The notes: generated by a model from the letters alone, not told the origin. Positions 18,843 through 28,754 are shown, numbered from the stretch's first letter. The stretch: 64,000 bases of DNA from Litorilituus sediminis (GCF_004295665.1 NZ_CP034759.1:1736001-1800000), one strand, 5' to 3'. Numbers and translations are program-made.

Positions 18843-20999
18843 ATGATGCAGGACAATTCCTTTAAAATTGGTCAGTACCTAATCACACCAGCAGAATTTA
18901 CGATCCAGTTAGAAAATCGTGAAAAGCAATCTTTGCAGCCAAAGTTTATTGAAGTATTGTGCTATCTGGCCAAGCATCATCCTCGTGTCATTCCACGGGA
19001 AGAGTTAATTGAGCAAGTCTGGGGAGAAAACAGCTTTGTTGGCGATAAAAGCTTAACCAATGCTATTTGGCACTTGCGTAAGAACTTAGCGCAAGCAGGA
19101 GAGCCTAACGAAGTTATAGAAACGATTCGAAAGGCGGGCTATCGCTTATTAATCGAACCTCAGTGGCTAACAAGCCCCTCACTTGAAGCTAGCCACAATA
19201 ACGAGCCAAACGAAGCACTAAGTGCACGTCAAAACAACAAGCTCAACAAAATACACTATTGGCGAAGCATAGCCGCCATAGCTTTAGTAGCGATATGTTT
19301 TTTCATCTTAGATAGTCTATTTCACAACCCTCAGCCCACTCATTTAGTCAATGTACAAGCAACAAGCCAAGTGACTAAGCATCCAGGGAGTGAACTATTT
19401 CCTGCGCCATCACCTGATGGCCGCTTTATCGTTTATAGCCAAATATCAAGTAATAAGCCGGTTGATCTTTATATGAAAGATATCACTCAGCCAGCATTGC
19501 CGCCAAAACAATTAACCTTTGATAACGCCCTGCAAGGTCATAGTGTATGGAGCAATGACGGTCGTTATTTGTATTTCTCACGCAAAGATAAAGACAACAA
19601 TATCTGCCAGTATATGCAACTAGATGTACACAACCATCAGGAACAAGTTATTGCTAACTGCCCTATGCGCGGTGGCTATTATTATTTAGATATTTCCCCT
19701 GATGATAATACCCTAGCGGTTTACAATGACGATGACAGCGCAGATGATACTGGCATCTATTTTATCGATTTAAGCAAACAAAACTTCCCGATGACGCGCT
19801 TTTCTTGTGCAAATAATTGTGCAGCAAAAGATAGAGATATGGCGTTTTCACCTGATGGCAAATACATTGCTATATCAAGACGGGTAAATCGCTTTAATGA
19901 GAATATTCACCTAGTTAACTTAGCAACTAAAACAAGTGAGCAGTTAACCTTTGGCGAAGAAGATATTGCTGGCCTTGCTTGGCACCCTAATGGTAAGAAA
20001 ATAATCTATGCGGCACAGCGCGCATATATACATAACGGCTTTGTCTTCGATTTAGCCAGCAAAACCAGCCAAAGCCTAAATATTACCGGCTTTAGTTATC
20101 CAAGCTTTGCCAAACAGTCTAACCAGCTCTTTTATCAAGTCAGACACGATAATGACTACATTGCCAGTTTGGCTATTAATGCAGATATTGCCAGCACTCC
20201 TTTCCCTGTAATGCAGTCTAACTTTAGCCATGGCTCAGCAGACTATAGTGATAAAGCAGGGCGTATTGCTTATGTTTCCAATGAGTCAGGTCATTTTGAA
20301 TTATGGTCTGCCAATAGCAATGGTACAGAGAGAGTACAGCTCACGCAATTACGACAAAATGTTCGCTACCCCAAATGGTCTCATGATGGTAAAAAAATTG
20401 CTTTTTTAGCGCCGGTTGAAGGGCAAAAAGGTGATGCCATCTACGTGTATTCCACCTTAAATCAAAAAATCACCGTATTAAAAACGCCCTATATAAAACA
20501 CAATAGGCCAAGTTGGAGTTTCGATGACACTAAAGTGCTTTCTGCCATTTATACGGGACAATACACAGATATTCACAGTATTGATATTCACAGCAACCAG
20601 CTAGAGCGCCTTACTTTTGATGGCGGCCGCTATGGCATCATGGCATCAGCGAACAGCTTACTTTACACTAAGTTGAAAAAAGGGCTATGGCAAAAAGATA
20701 TCAGCGCTAACAGTGAAGCTCAGCGCATCATAGACAAACAGTATTTCTCGACTATTTATGCTTGGACAATTGACCAAGAGACAGTTTATTTTCACAAAGC
20801 AAAGAAAAACTATGATCAATTAAATGCTTTTAATTTAGCAAGTAACGCTATGCGCCCCATAGTACGCTTACCGCTAAATTCCTTCTCTCAGCATGAAATG
20901 CTTAGCTTTAACCCGCAAACACAAGAGCTATTTTTTACTGGCTCTAACTACCCGCAAGCCAATATAAAAATGCTACAGAACGCAGCAATCTTTAATTAG
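18843..20999 (+). CDS. CadC/ToxR-like transmembrane regulator with PD40 beta-propeller
   Basis: 718 residues in three parts. An N-terminal winged helix of the OmpR/CadC type (about 8-105; VIPREELIEQVWGENSFVGDKSL, ETIRKAGYRL) binds DNA in the cytoplasm. One membrane helix (141-160) follows, then a periplasmic TolB-like WD40/PD40 propeller (about 180-700) with repeated FSPDGKYIAI/SNDGRYLYFS-type blades. ToxR-like regulators sense periplasmic signals without phosphorylation. The divergent TonB receptor gene is the obvious target, so the propeller may sense the receptor's ligand (inference). The gene is full length, with an ATG ATG start at 18843. Confidence 0.88.
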   Translation: MMQDNSFKIGQYLITPAEFTIQLENREKQSLQPKFIEVLCYLAKHHPRVIPREELIEQVWGENSFVGDKSLTNAIWHLRKNLAQAGEPNEVIETIRKAGYRLLIEPQWLTSPSLEASHNNEPNEALSARQNNKLNKIHYWRSIAAIALVAICFFILDSLFHNPQPTHLVNVQATSQVTKHPGSELFPAPSPDGRFIVYSQISSNKPVDLYMKDITQPALPPKQLTFDNALQGHSVWSNDGRYLYFSRKDKDNNICQYMQLDVHNHQEQVIANCPMRGGYYYLDISPDDNTLAVYNDDDSADDTGIYFIDLSKQNFPMTRFSCANNCAAKDRDMAFSPDGKYIAISRRVNRFNENIHLVNLATKTSEQLTFGEEDIAGLAWHPNGKKIIYAAQRAYIHNGFVFDLASKTSQSLNITGFSYPSFAKQSNQLFYQVRHDNDYIASLAINADIASTPFPVMQSNFSHGSADYSDKAGRIAYVSNESGHFELWSANSNGTERVQLTQLRQNVRYPKWSHDGKKIAFLAPVEGQKGDAIYVYSTLNQKITVLKTPYIKHNRPSWSFDDTKVLSAIYTGQYTDIHSIDIHSNQLERLTFDGGRYGIMASANSLLYTKLKKGLWQKDISANSEAQRIIDKQYFSTIYAWTIDQETVYFHKAKKNYDQLNAFNLASNAMRPIVRLPLNSFSQHEMLSFNPQTQELFFTGSNYPQANIKMLQNAAIFN

Positions 21000-21126
21000 C
21001 ACTGCTCACAACTTTAATATTCATTTATAAGGTTATTTAACGAAACTTATAGGTAAAAATAATAAAGTTTCAAACACGTTAATTTATTGTTACAAATTTC
21101 AATCAAAAATATTAACAAGTTAAATA

Positions 21127-21146
21127 CTAGGGGTTGTTGATCTTTG
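21127..21146 (+). repeat. IS5-family left end (CTAG flank plus inverted repeat)
   Basis: CTAG followed by GGGTTGTTGATCTTT; it matches the right end with one T/C difference. Confidence 0.85.
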
Positions 21147-21161
21147 CTGTACATATCTTGT

Positions 21162-21923
21162 TCAGCAGTACATCGGTAGCCACATTAACATAAATGCCAG
21201 CGATACCATGCTGGCATAATTCCTTCCTAATTTATCATATCTCGTTGAAATAGCTCTAAAATGCTTGATTCTCGCAAATGCATTTTCAACCAAATGACGA
21301 TATTTGTATAAGCACCAATCCATGCTTGTTTTATCTATGTCTTGTCCGTAATTACGTTTGGCAATAACCGTTACCCCGCCCAGCTCTCGAACAAATTTGC
21401 GAAATGGCTCACTGTCATACCCTTTATCACAAACTACGGTATTTACATCATCTAACTGCGCTACCAAACTTTCTGCATGAACGATGTCGTGTCGTTGACC
21501 TTCTGATAGCTCAAAGCAAATTGGCAAACCACCACTATCCACTGCCAAGTGAATTTTAGTTGAATTTCCCCCTCGACTTTTTCCTATTTGTTCAGAATTG
21601 TCAGTAGCAGCCCCTGTACTGTGTTGGTGTGCTCGAACTATAGAACCATCAAGAAAGACCCAATCATAATCTGAAAGTTTGGCTAACTCATTGAATAGCA
21701 TATTCAATAAGCCTTTCTTCGACCACAAATTAAAGCGACGATAAATGCTACTCCAGCCGCCAAACTCTGTTGGTAAATCGCGCCACGGGATGCCTGTTCT
21801 CAGTCGATATAATATCCCCTCAAACGTCATTCTGTGTTTTGGTTTGTTGTATATGCGGCCAGTGCTCTTCATTACTTGAAGTAGCTTTAACCACCGCTTA
21901 TCAGTTAGCATTAGTCTAGGCAT
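21162..21923 (-). CDS. IS5-family transposase
   Basis: 253 residues in a single uninterrupted frame. An N-terminal DUF4096-like region (LTDKRWLKL to GIPWRDLPTEFGGWSSIYRRF) is followed by a DDE catalytic domain: DGS with Asp92, CDKGYDSE with Asp166, and RHLVENAFARIK with Glu213 (the R-x3-E-x6-K form). All catalytic residues are present, so it may be active. The gene lies inside the inverted repeats with its start 90 bases from the right end. Confidence 0.95.
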   Translation of the reverse strand: MPRLMLTDKRWLKLLQVMKSTGRIYNKPKHRMTFEGILYRLRTGIPWRDLPTEFGGWSSIYRRFNLWSKKGLLNMLFNELAKLSDYDWVFLDGSIVRAHQHSTGAATDNSEQIGKSRGGNSTKIHLAVDSGGLPICFELSEGQRHDIVHAESLVAQLDDVNTVVCDKGYDSEPFRKFVRELGGVTVIAKRNYGQDIDKTSMDWCLYKYRHLVENAFARIKHFRAISTRYDKLGRNYASMVSLAFMLMWLPMYC

Positions 21924-21997
21924 GGTATTGAGTTGTTAGTTTACTTTTGGCGAAGCAAATTATAACGCTTTACCATGCCGCTCAAAAAACACTCGCG

Positions 21998-22016
21998 AAA
22001 GATCAACAGCCCCTAG
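21998..22016 (-). repeat. IS5-family right end (inverted repeat plus CTAG flank)
   Basis: AAAGATCAACAGCCC followed by CTAG, the inverted copy of the left end. Confidence 0.85.
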
Positions 22017-22242
22017 AAATTCCGCATAATAACTCAATGTTTTTAAATAAGTATCGAATAAATTTATAAAGTTTACCAAGTACTTGATTGACATATAAGC
22101 AAAAGTAAACCTAGTATATTGGTGATTGAGAATACCTATCATTTAAATAATCAATAAAAATACTTATGCGTATTACCGTTAGAATTAAAAGTATGACTTT
22201 TATTAAATTGGTAACAATCAAAATAAATCTATGGAGTTAATA

Positions 22243-22503
22243 ATGAAAAAAATAATAATGTGTTTACTTGCTTTAACACTCACGGCTTGTGCCAGTAATG
22301 ATAACAATGAACTACTTGCTAGCAATGATGCAGATACGAATCGTAAAAATGCCGAGGGCTACCAGTGCAAAAAAGAAAAAATCACGGGCAGTAACTTCCC
22401 AAGAAAGGTATGCACTACTGCTGCTGAACGAAGAGCAAGAGAGATAAAAGATCAAGAAGAACTGAAACGAGGCACTCGTAATAACATACCTCAGGGATAT
22501 TAA
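22243..22503 (+). CDS. small lipoprotein of unknown function
   Basis: 86 residues from the ATG at 22243, chosen because GGAG sits 6-7 bases upstream (22233-22236); the frame also opens 12 bases earlier. A lipoprotein signal ends at LTAC. The mature part is short, charged and rich in Asn, Lys, Arg and Glu, with two cysteines (GYQCKKEKITGSNFPRKVC) that could form a disulfide. It ends NNIPQGY. I do not recognise the family. A hairpin follows the stop. Confidence 0.72.
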   Translation: MKKIIMCLLALTLTACASNDNNELLASNDADTNRKNAEGYQCKKEKITGSNFPRKVCTTAAERRAREIKDQEELKRGTRNNIPQGY

Positions 22504-22520
22504 CCTATACATCAAACTAA

Positions 22521-22560
22521 GTAATCAAGGAACTATACCCTTCTACCCTTCCTTGGTTAC
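22521..22560 (+). terminator. putative hairpin after the small lipoprotein gene
   Basis: A 12-base stem GTAATCAAGGAA / TTCCTTGGTTAC (one T-G pair) with a 16-base loop, 18 bases after the stop. There is no T run, so termination is uncertain. Confidence 0.45.
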
Positions 22561-22568
22561 TCCGTTAA

Positions 22569-22811
22569 ACAAACTATCTGCACAACAGGTTTCATTACTT
22601 AGAACAAACATCTCCCTTTACTCAAGAAAAAGCACTATCCTTTAATCCAAAAACAAAAAATATTAAAGGTGATAGTCACAATAGTTTTTTACGTAACCTA
22701 GGCGTTAAAAATAGTTTTTGTGTTCATTACCACCGCGATGAAACCTTATTTAAGTATTGTTACTATCACGACAAACGCAGCGAGCAAGAACATATCAATT
22801 ATCTAAAGTAA
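22569..22811 (+). pseudogene. start-less coding remnant upstream of the broken two-component system
   Basis: An 80-codon frame with no usable start codon but protein-like composition: HYLEQTSPFTQEKALSF, then LRNLGVKNSFCVHYHRDETL, then KYCYYHDKRSEQEHINYLK and a stop. It reads like the C-terminal part of a small protein with conserved Cys/His/Tyr positions; the upstream part is missing. I do not recognise the family. It precedes the response regulator remnant on the same strand by 133 bases, so it may have been the first gene of the same operon. Confidence 0.4.
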
Positions 22812-22944
22812 GCAATTCAAAAAATTACTAGCACTGTTGTTTCATTAACAGGGTTTTCATGGTTACTTTTTACTTATACCAACATATCAGTGTTGGCATT
22901 TATCAAAACACACTTTAGAATGCGCATTATTAGCATTTAGATTA

Positions 22945-23622
22945 ATGATAATAATACTCATTATTGAAGATGATCCAACCCTAAACGAGCAACTTGCACA
23001 ATTACTTCAACGGGAAAGCTACCAAATTCAACAAAGCTATGACGGTGACGACGGCTTACCTCAAGCTTGCTCTGGGTAATTTAACTTAATTCTACTCGAT
23101 GTTATGTTGCCCAAGCGAGATGGCTATGCCCTGTTAAGCATGTTACGAAAAACCAGCCAAACTCCAGTTATTATGTTAACCGCGAAAGGCGCGGAGGAAG
23201 AGCGCATTAAAGGCTTAAGCCAAGGAGCAGATGATTACGTCACTAAACCATTTAACACCACAGAGTTACTACTTCGTATTGAAGCGCTACTTAGACGCAG
23301 CGCTGGCTTAGCAAAACCAAGTCCGAAAGAGTTAAGCCTAGATGGGCTATTTCTCAATGCCAATGAACAAAGTGTCACCTTGTTTGAACAAGCCATAGAA
23401 TTTACCCCCATTCAATTTAACTTGTTATGGGAGCTACTTTTCTATCAAGGTGAGTTACTAAGCAAAGCACATTTATACCAAAAAGTGTTGAAGCGTAATT
23501 TAGGTGCGTATGATAGAAGTTTAGACATGCACCTTAGTCGAGTTAGACGAAAACTCAATGACGGCAATTGGTCAGGAGAACGTTTACAAACAATCCACGG
23601 TAAAGGTTACTGTCTATCATGA
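22945..23622 (+). pseudogene. OmpR-type response regulator with in-frame stop
   Basis: From the ATG at 22945 the frame reads as an OmpR/PhoB-type response regulator. The receiver has acidic residues IEDD (8-10), the phosphoacceptor Asp52 in LLDVMLP, and the switch Thr and Lys in VIMLTAKG and DDYVTKPF. A winged helix follows (about 130-225; AYDRSLDMHLSRVRRKL, IHGKGYCLS). Codon 45 (23077-23079) is TAA, between QACSG and FNLILLDVM. The rest of the frame is undamaged. A restart at 23104 would give a 172-residue fragment lacking Asp52. The stop overlaps the kinase start as ATGA, the usual operon overlap. Confidence 0.85.
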
Positions 23623-24917
23623 ATCGACAGTTAATGTGGAAGTTATGCCTACTGATTACTGCCGGCATAGTCGCTTTATTCTATGTCATTAACACGCTCA
23701 CCTCACGCACAGAGGGAGGCATGAGTTTTCTAAAAGACGAGCACAGACAAGAGCTTACCGCCTGAGGAAAACAAGCAGAGCAAATTTACCTAACGCTAGG
23801 AGTTAGCGCCTTAGAAACCTACCTTAAAACGCTGCAACAAAGAGAAGATACTTGGGTTTCTGTCATTAATTATCAACTAAACAAACTGGCTGGCGATGTC
23901 ATTAAAGCAGATTATTATCAAGGCTATAATTTCGGCCGCAGTGTTGATTGGAAAGTGCATTTATATTTTGCCCGTAACCCCGTAATGGAAGTACCGTTTC
24001 AAGAGGGCCAAGTTAGCTTCTTAATCCAATTGCCTGAGCGCATGCGACCCGGCTCGTATTGGCGTCATACGCGCGTAACAATGCAAATCATTTTACCGAT
24101 GATCTTACTGGCGCTGTTATCCTATTTACTCTATCGCCATATTATGGCGCCATTAAAGCAACTACAATTAGCGACTCAGGCTTTCAGCCATGGCAACTTA
24201 AAGGTAAGAGTACGAAAGCTATTAGGCAGTCGAAATGATGAACTAAGTGAGCTTGCTAATACCTTTGATCAAATGGCAGCACGCATTGGTGAGTTAATTG
24301 TTGGTCAAAGGCAGCTTATCGCCGATTTATCCCATGAACTAAGAACACCATTAACTCGCCTTGATATAGCCTTAGACAACTTATCAAGCCAAAATGAAAA
24401 CCAAGAAAATATCGAGCGAATAAAGCGAGAATCAAAGCAAATTCGTCGCTTAGTAGAAGATACCCTAACCTTGGCTTGGTTAACTAACGAAAAGCCCAAG
24501 CTACAGCAAGAGTCAATTGATTTAGTCGATTTACTTGATGTGGTTATTGATGATGCGCAATTTGAGTTTCCGCAAAAACGTATTCATTGCCAGCTACCAA
24601 ATAGCGCCCAATTAAATAACTCAAGCCATCGCGCCTTAGGTCAAGCACTAGAAAATATTATCCGCAATGCCTTACGCTACACCTCAAAAGATAAAGGTAT
24701 CAAAATTACCCTAAAAGAGAGCGTACAGCATTTTGAAATTGATATCGCAGATAATGGCCCTGGAGTACCTAAAGAGTATTTAAGCAAAATATTCGAGCCG
24801 TTTTTTCGCGTTGATAAATCTCGCCCCGCGGGCAGCGACAGTTTTGGCTTAGCGCTTGCTCAGCGACAAATCGCTGCGATTAACGGTGAGATATTTGCAC
24901 AAAATCGCATAAATGGT
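23619..24917 (+). pseudogene. sensor histidine kinase, 5' part (in-frame stop, then split by IS4-family element)
   Basis: A membrane kinase of the EnvZ/PfeS type. The first membrane segment (7-25) is followed by a periplasmic region, a second segment (about 155-175), HAMP (about 180-230), an H-box LSHELRTPLTRLD (His239), an N-box IIRNALRYT and DNGPGVP. Codon 49 (23763-23765) is TGA in ELTA-stop-GKQAEQIY, where Trp (TGG) would fit. The reading frame is then cut at 24917 by an IS4-family element, only 12 codons before its natural end. The last 13 codons resume at 26356. Confidence 0.87.
24908..24917. repeat. left target-site duplication of the IS4-family element
   Basis: CATAAATGGT, matching CACCAATGGT at 26349-26358 at 8 of 10 positions. 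The reading frame of the kinase continues when one copy is removed with the element. Confidence 0.7.
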
Positions 24918-26348
24918 TAACACATGTCAATTAAGCATGTTTTGATTTGACAGGGTAGCGGGTTTTAGAAATACGAACGGTCCGGGCTTTGGGCCGTTTT
25001 CGTTTCTCTGGCAATATAAATTGTTTTACGTTTTCCCGCATCGCCCTCAACTTTTTAGGAATACTACCTGGTGAGGCTATTGCACACCACATAAACTCAT
25101 CTTGGATAAATCGCATTGCCATCACAAAGCTTATGCGTAACGGAGAGACTTGTGCTTCTGTCGCTATTTGGCTTATCTCGGCTCTAATTAGGTTATACGC
25201 AATTAATAATCCCCATATTTCTTGCTTTACGCCCTGAACTGTTTGGCTTCTAAGCAATATTGCATTATCAAGTTGAAATTGCTTTAACTCCCCATAGCCA
25301 TTTTCTATCTCCCAACGCTCGAAGTACACTGCCAGAATATCTTCTGCTTTGTATTTATTAATGTCAGTTAAAGAGCTCAGGAGCCCTTTAATATGATTAC
25401 TTTGTTTGTTTTCTGGGTAAGTAACGAGGCGAGCTTGCCAAACTTCAGGTAAACTCGGGTCTTGTTTTCTGGCATGATTTGATACTGACATTTCAATGAG
25501 AAAATCATGTTCACTGTACTGTTCAATGACACGGTATTTGGTATTACTTTTTATGGGGGTTAACCAGTGCTGCTCTTGGTTATGCCGTTGCCAATTCATC
25601 ATAAGTTCTGCGCTTAGGTAGCACCTATCAAAAATAGTGAGTGAATTTGCTGATGCTGATGAAATTAACTGTTTCGCATAATTAACCTCGCCAACTCGGC
25701 TTGAGCCAAATGCGACATCTTTTATTAGGCGACTACGCAATGACATTAATGCACATAATCGTACTACTGGATATTCAAGGTGCTTATCTTGGCGGTGCTT
25801 GATATACCCAAACTCGCTTGCAGTTTCTGGCGTGTCTGCACAACGAAGCTGTGTGCCATCCACTGAAAAAAGTGATAGCCCACACCAAGTATCATCCCCA
25901 TCTTGTTGTTGTGACCAATGTGTCGCCGTCAATTTAAATAGTTCAGCTAATGGAGTGTCACTTAAGCGCTTTCGTGCTTGCGGGATTGCACTGGGAGCAA
26001 GTGTTTCACCCAGTTTATCTGACAGTATTAGGTCAAGTTTATCAACAACCTCGGTAATAGGGCGATTACGATAAAGGCCTATTCCCACGATGAGCCAGAC
26101 AACAAGCTCAGCTGGTAGTTTGCGCCTTCTCATACTGGCTTTATCCGTTTCAACGAGTACCTTCTCTATCCATTCCATTGGCAAATGTTTTTGGAAAACA
26201 GATAAATCTTCGGGAGCAGCAAAAGTGTCTGTATCGAGTAACCAATTTGAAAGCATAAAAAAATCCAGTGACTTGTGATCACTGGATTTTGACAGATTGT
26301 AAAGATCGTTCAACCGATCATAATAATTTTCTTAACTGATCGGTGTTA
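24918..26348. mobile_element. IS4-family insertion sequence
   Basis: About 1431 bases, close to the size of IS4 itself. Ends read inward: left TAACACATGTCAATTAAGCA, right TAACACCGATCAGTTAAGAA (15 of 20 identical). The right end closely resembles the IS4 consensus core CGATCAGTTAAG. Flanking 10-base sequences are near-identical (24908-24917 and 26349-26358). One intact transposase gene fills the element. It inserted into the 3' end of the histidine kinase gene. Confidence 0.88.
24931..26313 (-). CDS. IS4-family transposase
   Basis: 460 residues with an IS4 N-terminal domain (about 18-120) and a DDE domain: DGT with Asp152, FDRCYLS with Asp229, and the YREK signature YFERWEIENGYGELK with Glu337. 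All catalytic residues are present, and length is normal for the IS4 group. The C-terminus is strongly basic (KRKRPKARTVRISKTRYPVKSK). It is transcribed opposite to the gene it interrupts. Confidence 0.95.
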   Translation of the reverse strand: MNDLYNLSKSSDHKSLDFFMLSNWLLDTDTFAAPEDLSVFQKHLPMEWIEKVLVETDKASMRRRKLPAELVVWLIVGIGLYRNRPITEVVDKLDLILSDKLGETLAPSAIPQARKRLSDTPLAELFKLTATHWSQQQDGDDTWCGLSLFSVDGTQLRCADTPETASEFGYIKHRQDKHLEYPVVRLCALMSLRSRLIKDVAFGSSRVGEVNYAKQLISSASANSLTIFDRCYLSAELMMNWQRHNQEQHWLTPIKSNTKYRVIEQYSEHDFLIEMSVSNHARKQDPSLPEVWQARLVTYPENKQSNHIKGLLSSLTDINKYKAEDILAVYFERWEIENGYGELKQFQLDNAILLRSQTVQGVKQEIWGLLIAYNLIRAEISQIATEAQVSPLRISFVMAMRFIQDEFMWCAIASPGSIPKKLRAMRENVKQFILPEKRKRPKARTVRISKTRYPVKSKHA

Positions 26349-26394
26349 CACCAATGGTGGCTTGTTAGTGACTATTTTATTGACCAAAGCCTAG
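26349..26394 (+). pseudogene. histidine kinase, 3' terminal piece beyond the IS
   Basis: After the right target duplication the kinase frame resumes: GGT GGC TTG TTA GTG ACT ATT, encoding GGLLVTILLTKA and a TAG stop at 26392. Joined to the 5' part this gives AQNRINGGLLVTILLTKA, a normal end of a HATPase domain. This shows that the insertion split one gene. Confidence 0.85.
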
Positions 26395-26398
26395 AACA

Positions 26399-26428
26399 AA
26401 AAACGCTGACATAAGTCAGCGTTTTTGT
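26399..26428. terminator. bidirectional rho-independent terminator
   Basis: Stem AAAAACGCTGAC / GTCAGCGTTTTT with an ATAA loop, between the kinase stop and the parC stop. It would serve both convergent units. Confidence 0.9.
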
Positions 26429-26459
26429 ATTTAACCTAAACTCATATATATCAGGTTAT

Positions 26460-28754
26460 TTATTCGCTAGGTTGTGACTCTTCTATCACTTCTGGCTTTT
26501 TCGCTAACTCAACTTCTAAATGAGAAACACGTTGTAGGCCACGTGGTAACTTATTACCGCGCCTGCCACGTTCACCACGATAATGTTCGATATCAGCCGC
26601 TTTTAAAGTTAACTTACGCTTACCAGCATGTAAGGTAATAGATGCCCCTTCTGGCACTATCGCTAATAGTGTCACGAACTCTTCGCGCGCCTTAACTCTA
26701 GCCGAAGGAATATTGATAATTTTATTCCCTTTACCTTTACTTAATTCCGGTAAGTTTTTCACTGGGAACACTAACATTCGACCTTCTGTGGTGATTGCTA
26801 AACAACTATCGCTGTCAATATTATCAACGCGCTGTGGTGACATAACCTTAGCCGCTTCAGGTAAGCTAATCAGCGCTTTACCATTTTTGTTACGACTAAC
26901 CATATCGCTAAAGCTAGCAACAAAGCCGTAGCCAGCATCACTGACCAGTAAGTACTTAGCCTCATCATCAGCCATAACACAATGAACAAAGGTTCGCCCA
27001 GTTGCTAAGTTAAATCGACCGGTAAGTGGCTCACCTTGGCTTCTTGCCGTGGGTAGCGTATGAGCATCAGTGGTAAATGCACGACCATCTGAGCCAATAA
27101 AGGCAACAGGTCTATTACTTCGACCTTTCGCGGAACATAAATAGCTATCACCGGCTTTATAACTTAAGGCTTTAGCGTCAATATCATGGCCTTTGGCACA
27201 ACGCGCCCAACCTTTATCAGATACCACGACAGTAACTGGCTCACTTGGTACTAAATCTTTTTCCGTTAAGGCTTTTGCTTCACTACGCTCAACCAGTTTA
27301 GAGCGACGCTCATCACCATACTGCTCAGCTGCGGCAAGAATTTCCTTTTTCATTAAGGTATTCATGCGCGCTTTGGAGTTCAGCGTTTTTTCTAAGTATT
27401 CACGCTCTTTATTTAATTCATCTTGCTCGGCACGAATTTTAATTTCTTCAAGCTTAGCTAATTGGCGAAGTTTGATTTCTAAAATGGCATGAGCTTGCGC
27501 ATCTGATAAACCAAAACGCGACATTAACTCCGCTTTAGGTTCATCATAATTTCTTATAATTTCAATTACTTCATCAATGTTAAGATAAGCAACCAATAAA
27601 CCATCTAAAATATGTAATCGTGCTAAAACTTTATCTAAGCGATATTGTAAACGACGACGCACTGTTTCACGGCGAAACGCTAGCCACTCAGCTAAAATTG
27701 TTTTTAAATCCTTCACCGCTGGGCGGTTATCTAAACCTATCATATTCAGGTTTACGCGATAGTTTTTTTCTAAATCGGTACTGGCAAATAAATGTTGCAT
27801 TAATTGCTCAACATCAACACGATTTGACCTTGGCACAATAACTAAGCGCACTGGGTTTTCATGATCGGATTCATCACGAAGATCGACCACCATAGGTAGC
27901 TTTTTCGCCTGCATTTGTGCAGCAATTTGTTCAAGTATTTTACCGCCTGCAGCTTGATGCGGCAAGGCACTGATAACTATTTCACCTTGCTCAACCTCGT
28001 AAACAGCGCGCATTTTGATACTGCCGCGACCTGTTTGGTATATTTTTTCAATATCAGTTTTCGGGGTGATTATTTCAGCATCTGTTGGGTAATCTGGTCC
28101 TTTAACATGCTCAAGTAACTCAGGTAATTCCGCTTTCGGTTGCTCTATTAAATGAACACAAGCATTGGCAATTTCTCTGACATTATGCGGCGGGATATCA
28201 GTTGCCATACCAACAGCAATACCGGTAATACCATTAAGCATAATATGCGGTAACCTAGCTGGTAAGGTTTTTGGCTCTTTCATGGTGCCATCAAAGTTTG
28301 GCTGCCAATCTACCGTGCCCTGCCCTAACTCTGAGAGTAAAACCTCGCTAAAGCGTGATAAACGCGATTCGGTATAACGCATAGCTGCAAATGACTTAGG
28401 ATCATCTGGCGCCCCCCAGTTACCTTGCCCATCCACTAACGGGTAACGATATGAAAACGGTTGTGCCATTAATACCATAGCTTCGTAACAGGCAGAATCA
28501 CCATGGGGGTGGAATTTACCTAATACATCACCGACAGTACGAGCCGATTTTTTATATTTTGCCGCAGCGGATAAACCCAATTCAGACATGGCATAAACAA
28601 TGCGCCTTTGCACCGGCTTTAAACCATCACCAATGTGAGGTAATGCACGGTCCATAATAACGTACATGGAATAATTTAAATAAGCTTCTTCGGTAAAGCG
28701 CCTTAAAGGAACTTGCTCTACACCATCGGGGCTGTATTCGAGTACATCTGACAT
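26460..28754 (-). CDS. parC: DNA topoisomerase IV subunit A
   Basis: 764 residues. Topoisomerase IV unlinks daughter chromosomes with ParE. The breakage-reunion domain carries the catalytic tyrosine in [12 protein letters not shown] (Tyr127). The quinolone region [15 protein letters not shown] has Ser87 and Glu91, the residues equivalent to E. coli Ser80 and Glu84, so it has the susceptible-type sequence. C-terminal beta-pinwheel repeats run from about residue 500 ([30 protein letters not shown]). It is the last gene of the unit that starts with nudF or parE and follows the second diguanylate cyclase by about 194 bases. Confidence 0.98.
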   Translation of the reverse strand: MSDVLEYSPDGVEQVPLRRFTEEAYLNYSMYVIMDRALPHIGDGLKPVQRRIVYAMSELGLSAAAKYKKSARTVGDVLGKFHPHGDSACYEAMVLMAQPFSYRYPLVDGQGNWGAPDDPKSFAAMRYTESRLSRFSEVLLSELGQGTVDWQPNFDGTMKEPKTLPARLPHIMLNGITGIAVGMATDIPPHNVREIANACVHLIEQPKAELPELLEHVKGPDYPTDAEIITPKTDIEKIYQTGRGSIKMRAVYEVEQGEIVISALPHQAAGGKILEQIAAQMQAKKLPMVVDLRDESDHENPVRLVIVPRSNRVDVEQLMQHLFASTDLEKNYRVNLNMIGLDNRPAVKDLKTILAEWLAFRRETVRRRLQYRLDKVLARLHILDGLLVAYLNIDEVIEIIRNYDEPKAELMSRFGLSDAQAHAILEIKLRQLAKLEEIKIRAEQDELNKEREYLEKTLNSKARMNTLMKKEILAAAEQYGDERRSKLVERSEAKALTEKDLVPSEPVTVVVSDKGWARCAKGHDIDAKALSYKAGDSYLCSAKGRSNRPVAFIGSDGRAFTTDAHTLPTARSQGEPLTGRFNLATGRTFVHCVMADDEAKYLLVSDAGYGFVASFSDMVSRNKNGKALISLPEAAKVMSPQRVDNIDSDSCLAITTEGRMLVFPVKNLPELSKGKGNKIINIPSARVKAREEFVTLLAIVPEGASITLHAGKRKLTLKAADIEHYRGERGRRGNKLPRGLQRVSHLEVELAKKPEVIEESQPSE

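Larger units (their letters stand above)
21127..22016. mobile_element. IS5-family insertion sequence with target duplication
   Basis: The element covers about 21131-22012 (882 bases). It is bounded by imperfect inverted repeats: left GGGTTGTTGATCTTT and right, read inward, GGGCTGTTGATCTTT (one mismatch). The tetranucleotide CTAG flanks both ends (21127-21130, 22013-22016), as expected for the YTAR target duplication of IS5-group elements. If the duplication is only TA, the element is 884 bases. It holds one intact transposase gene and did not visibly disrupt a gene. Confidence 0.88.

Noticed and set aside
23763-23765. TGA in the histidine kinase as a selenocysteine or programmed read-through site
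   Set aside because: The residue expected from context is Trp, no selenocysteine hairpin is apparent just downstream, and the partner gene carries a separate TAA, so simple nonsense mutation is the better reading.
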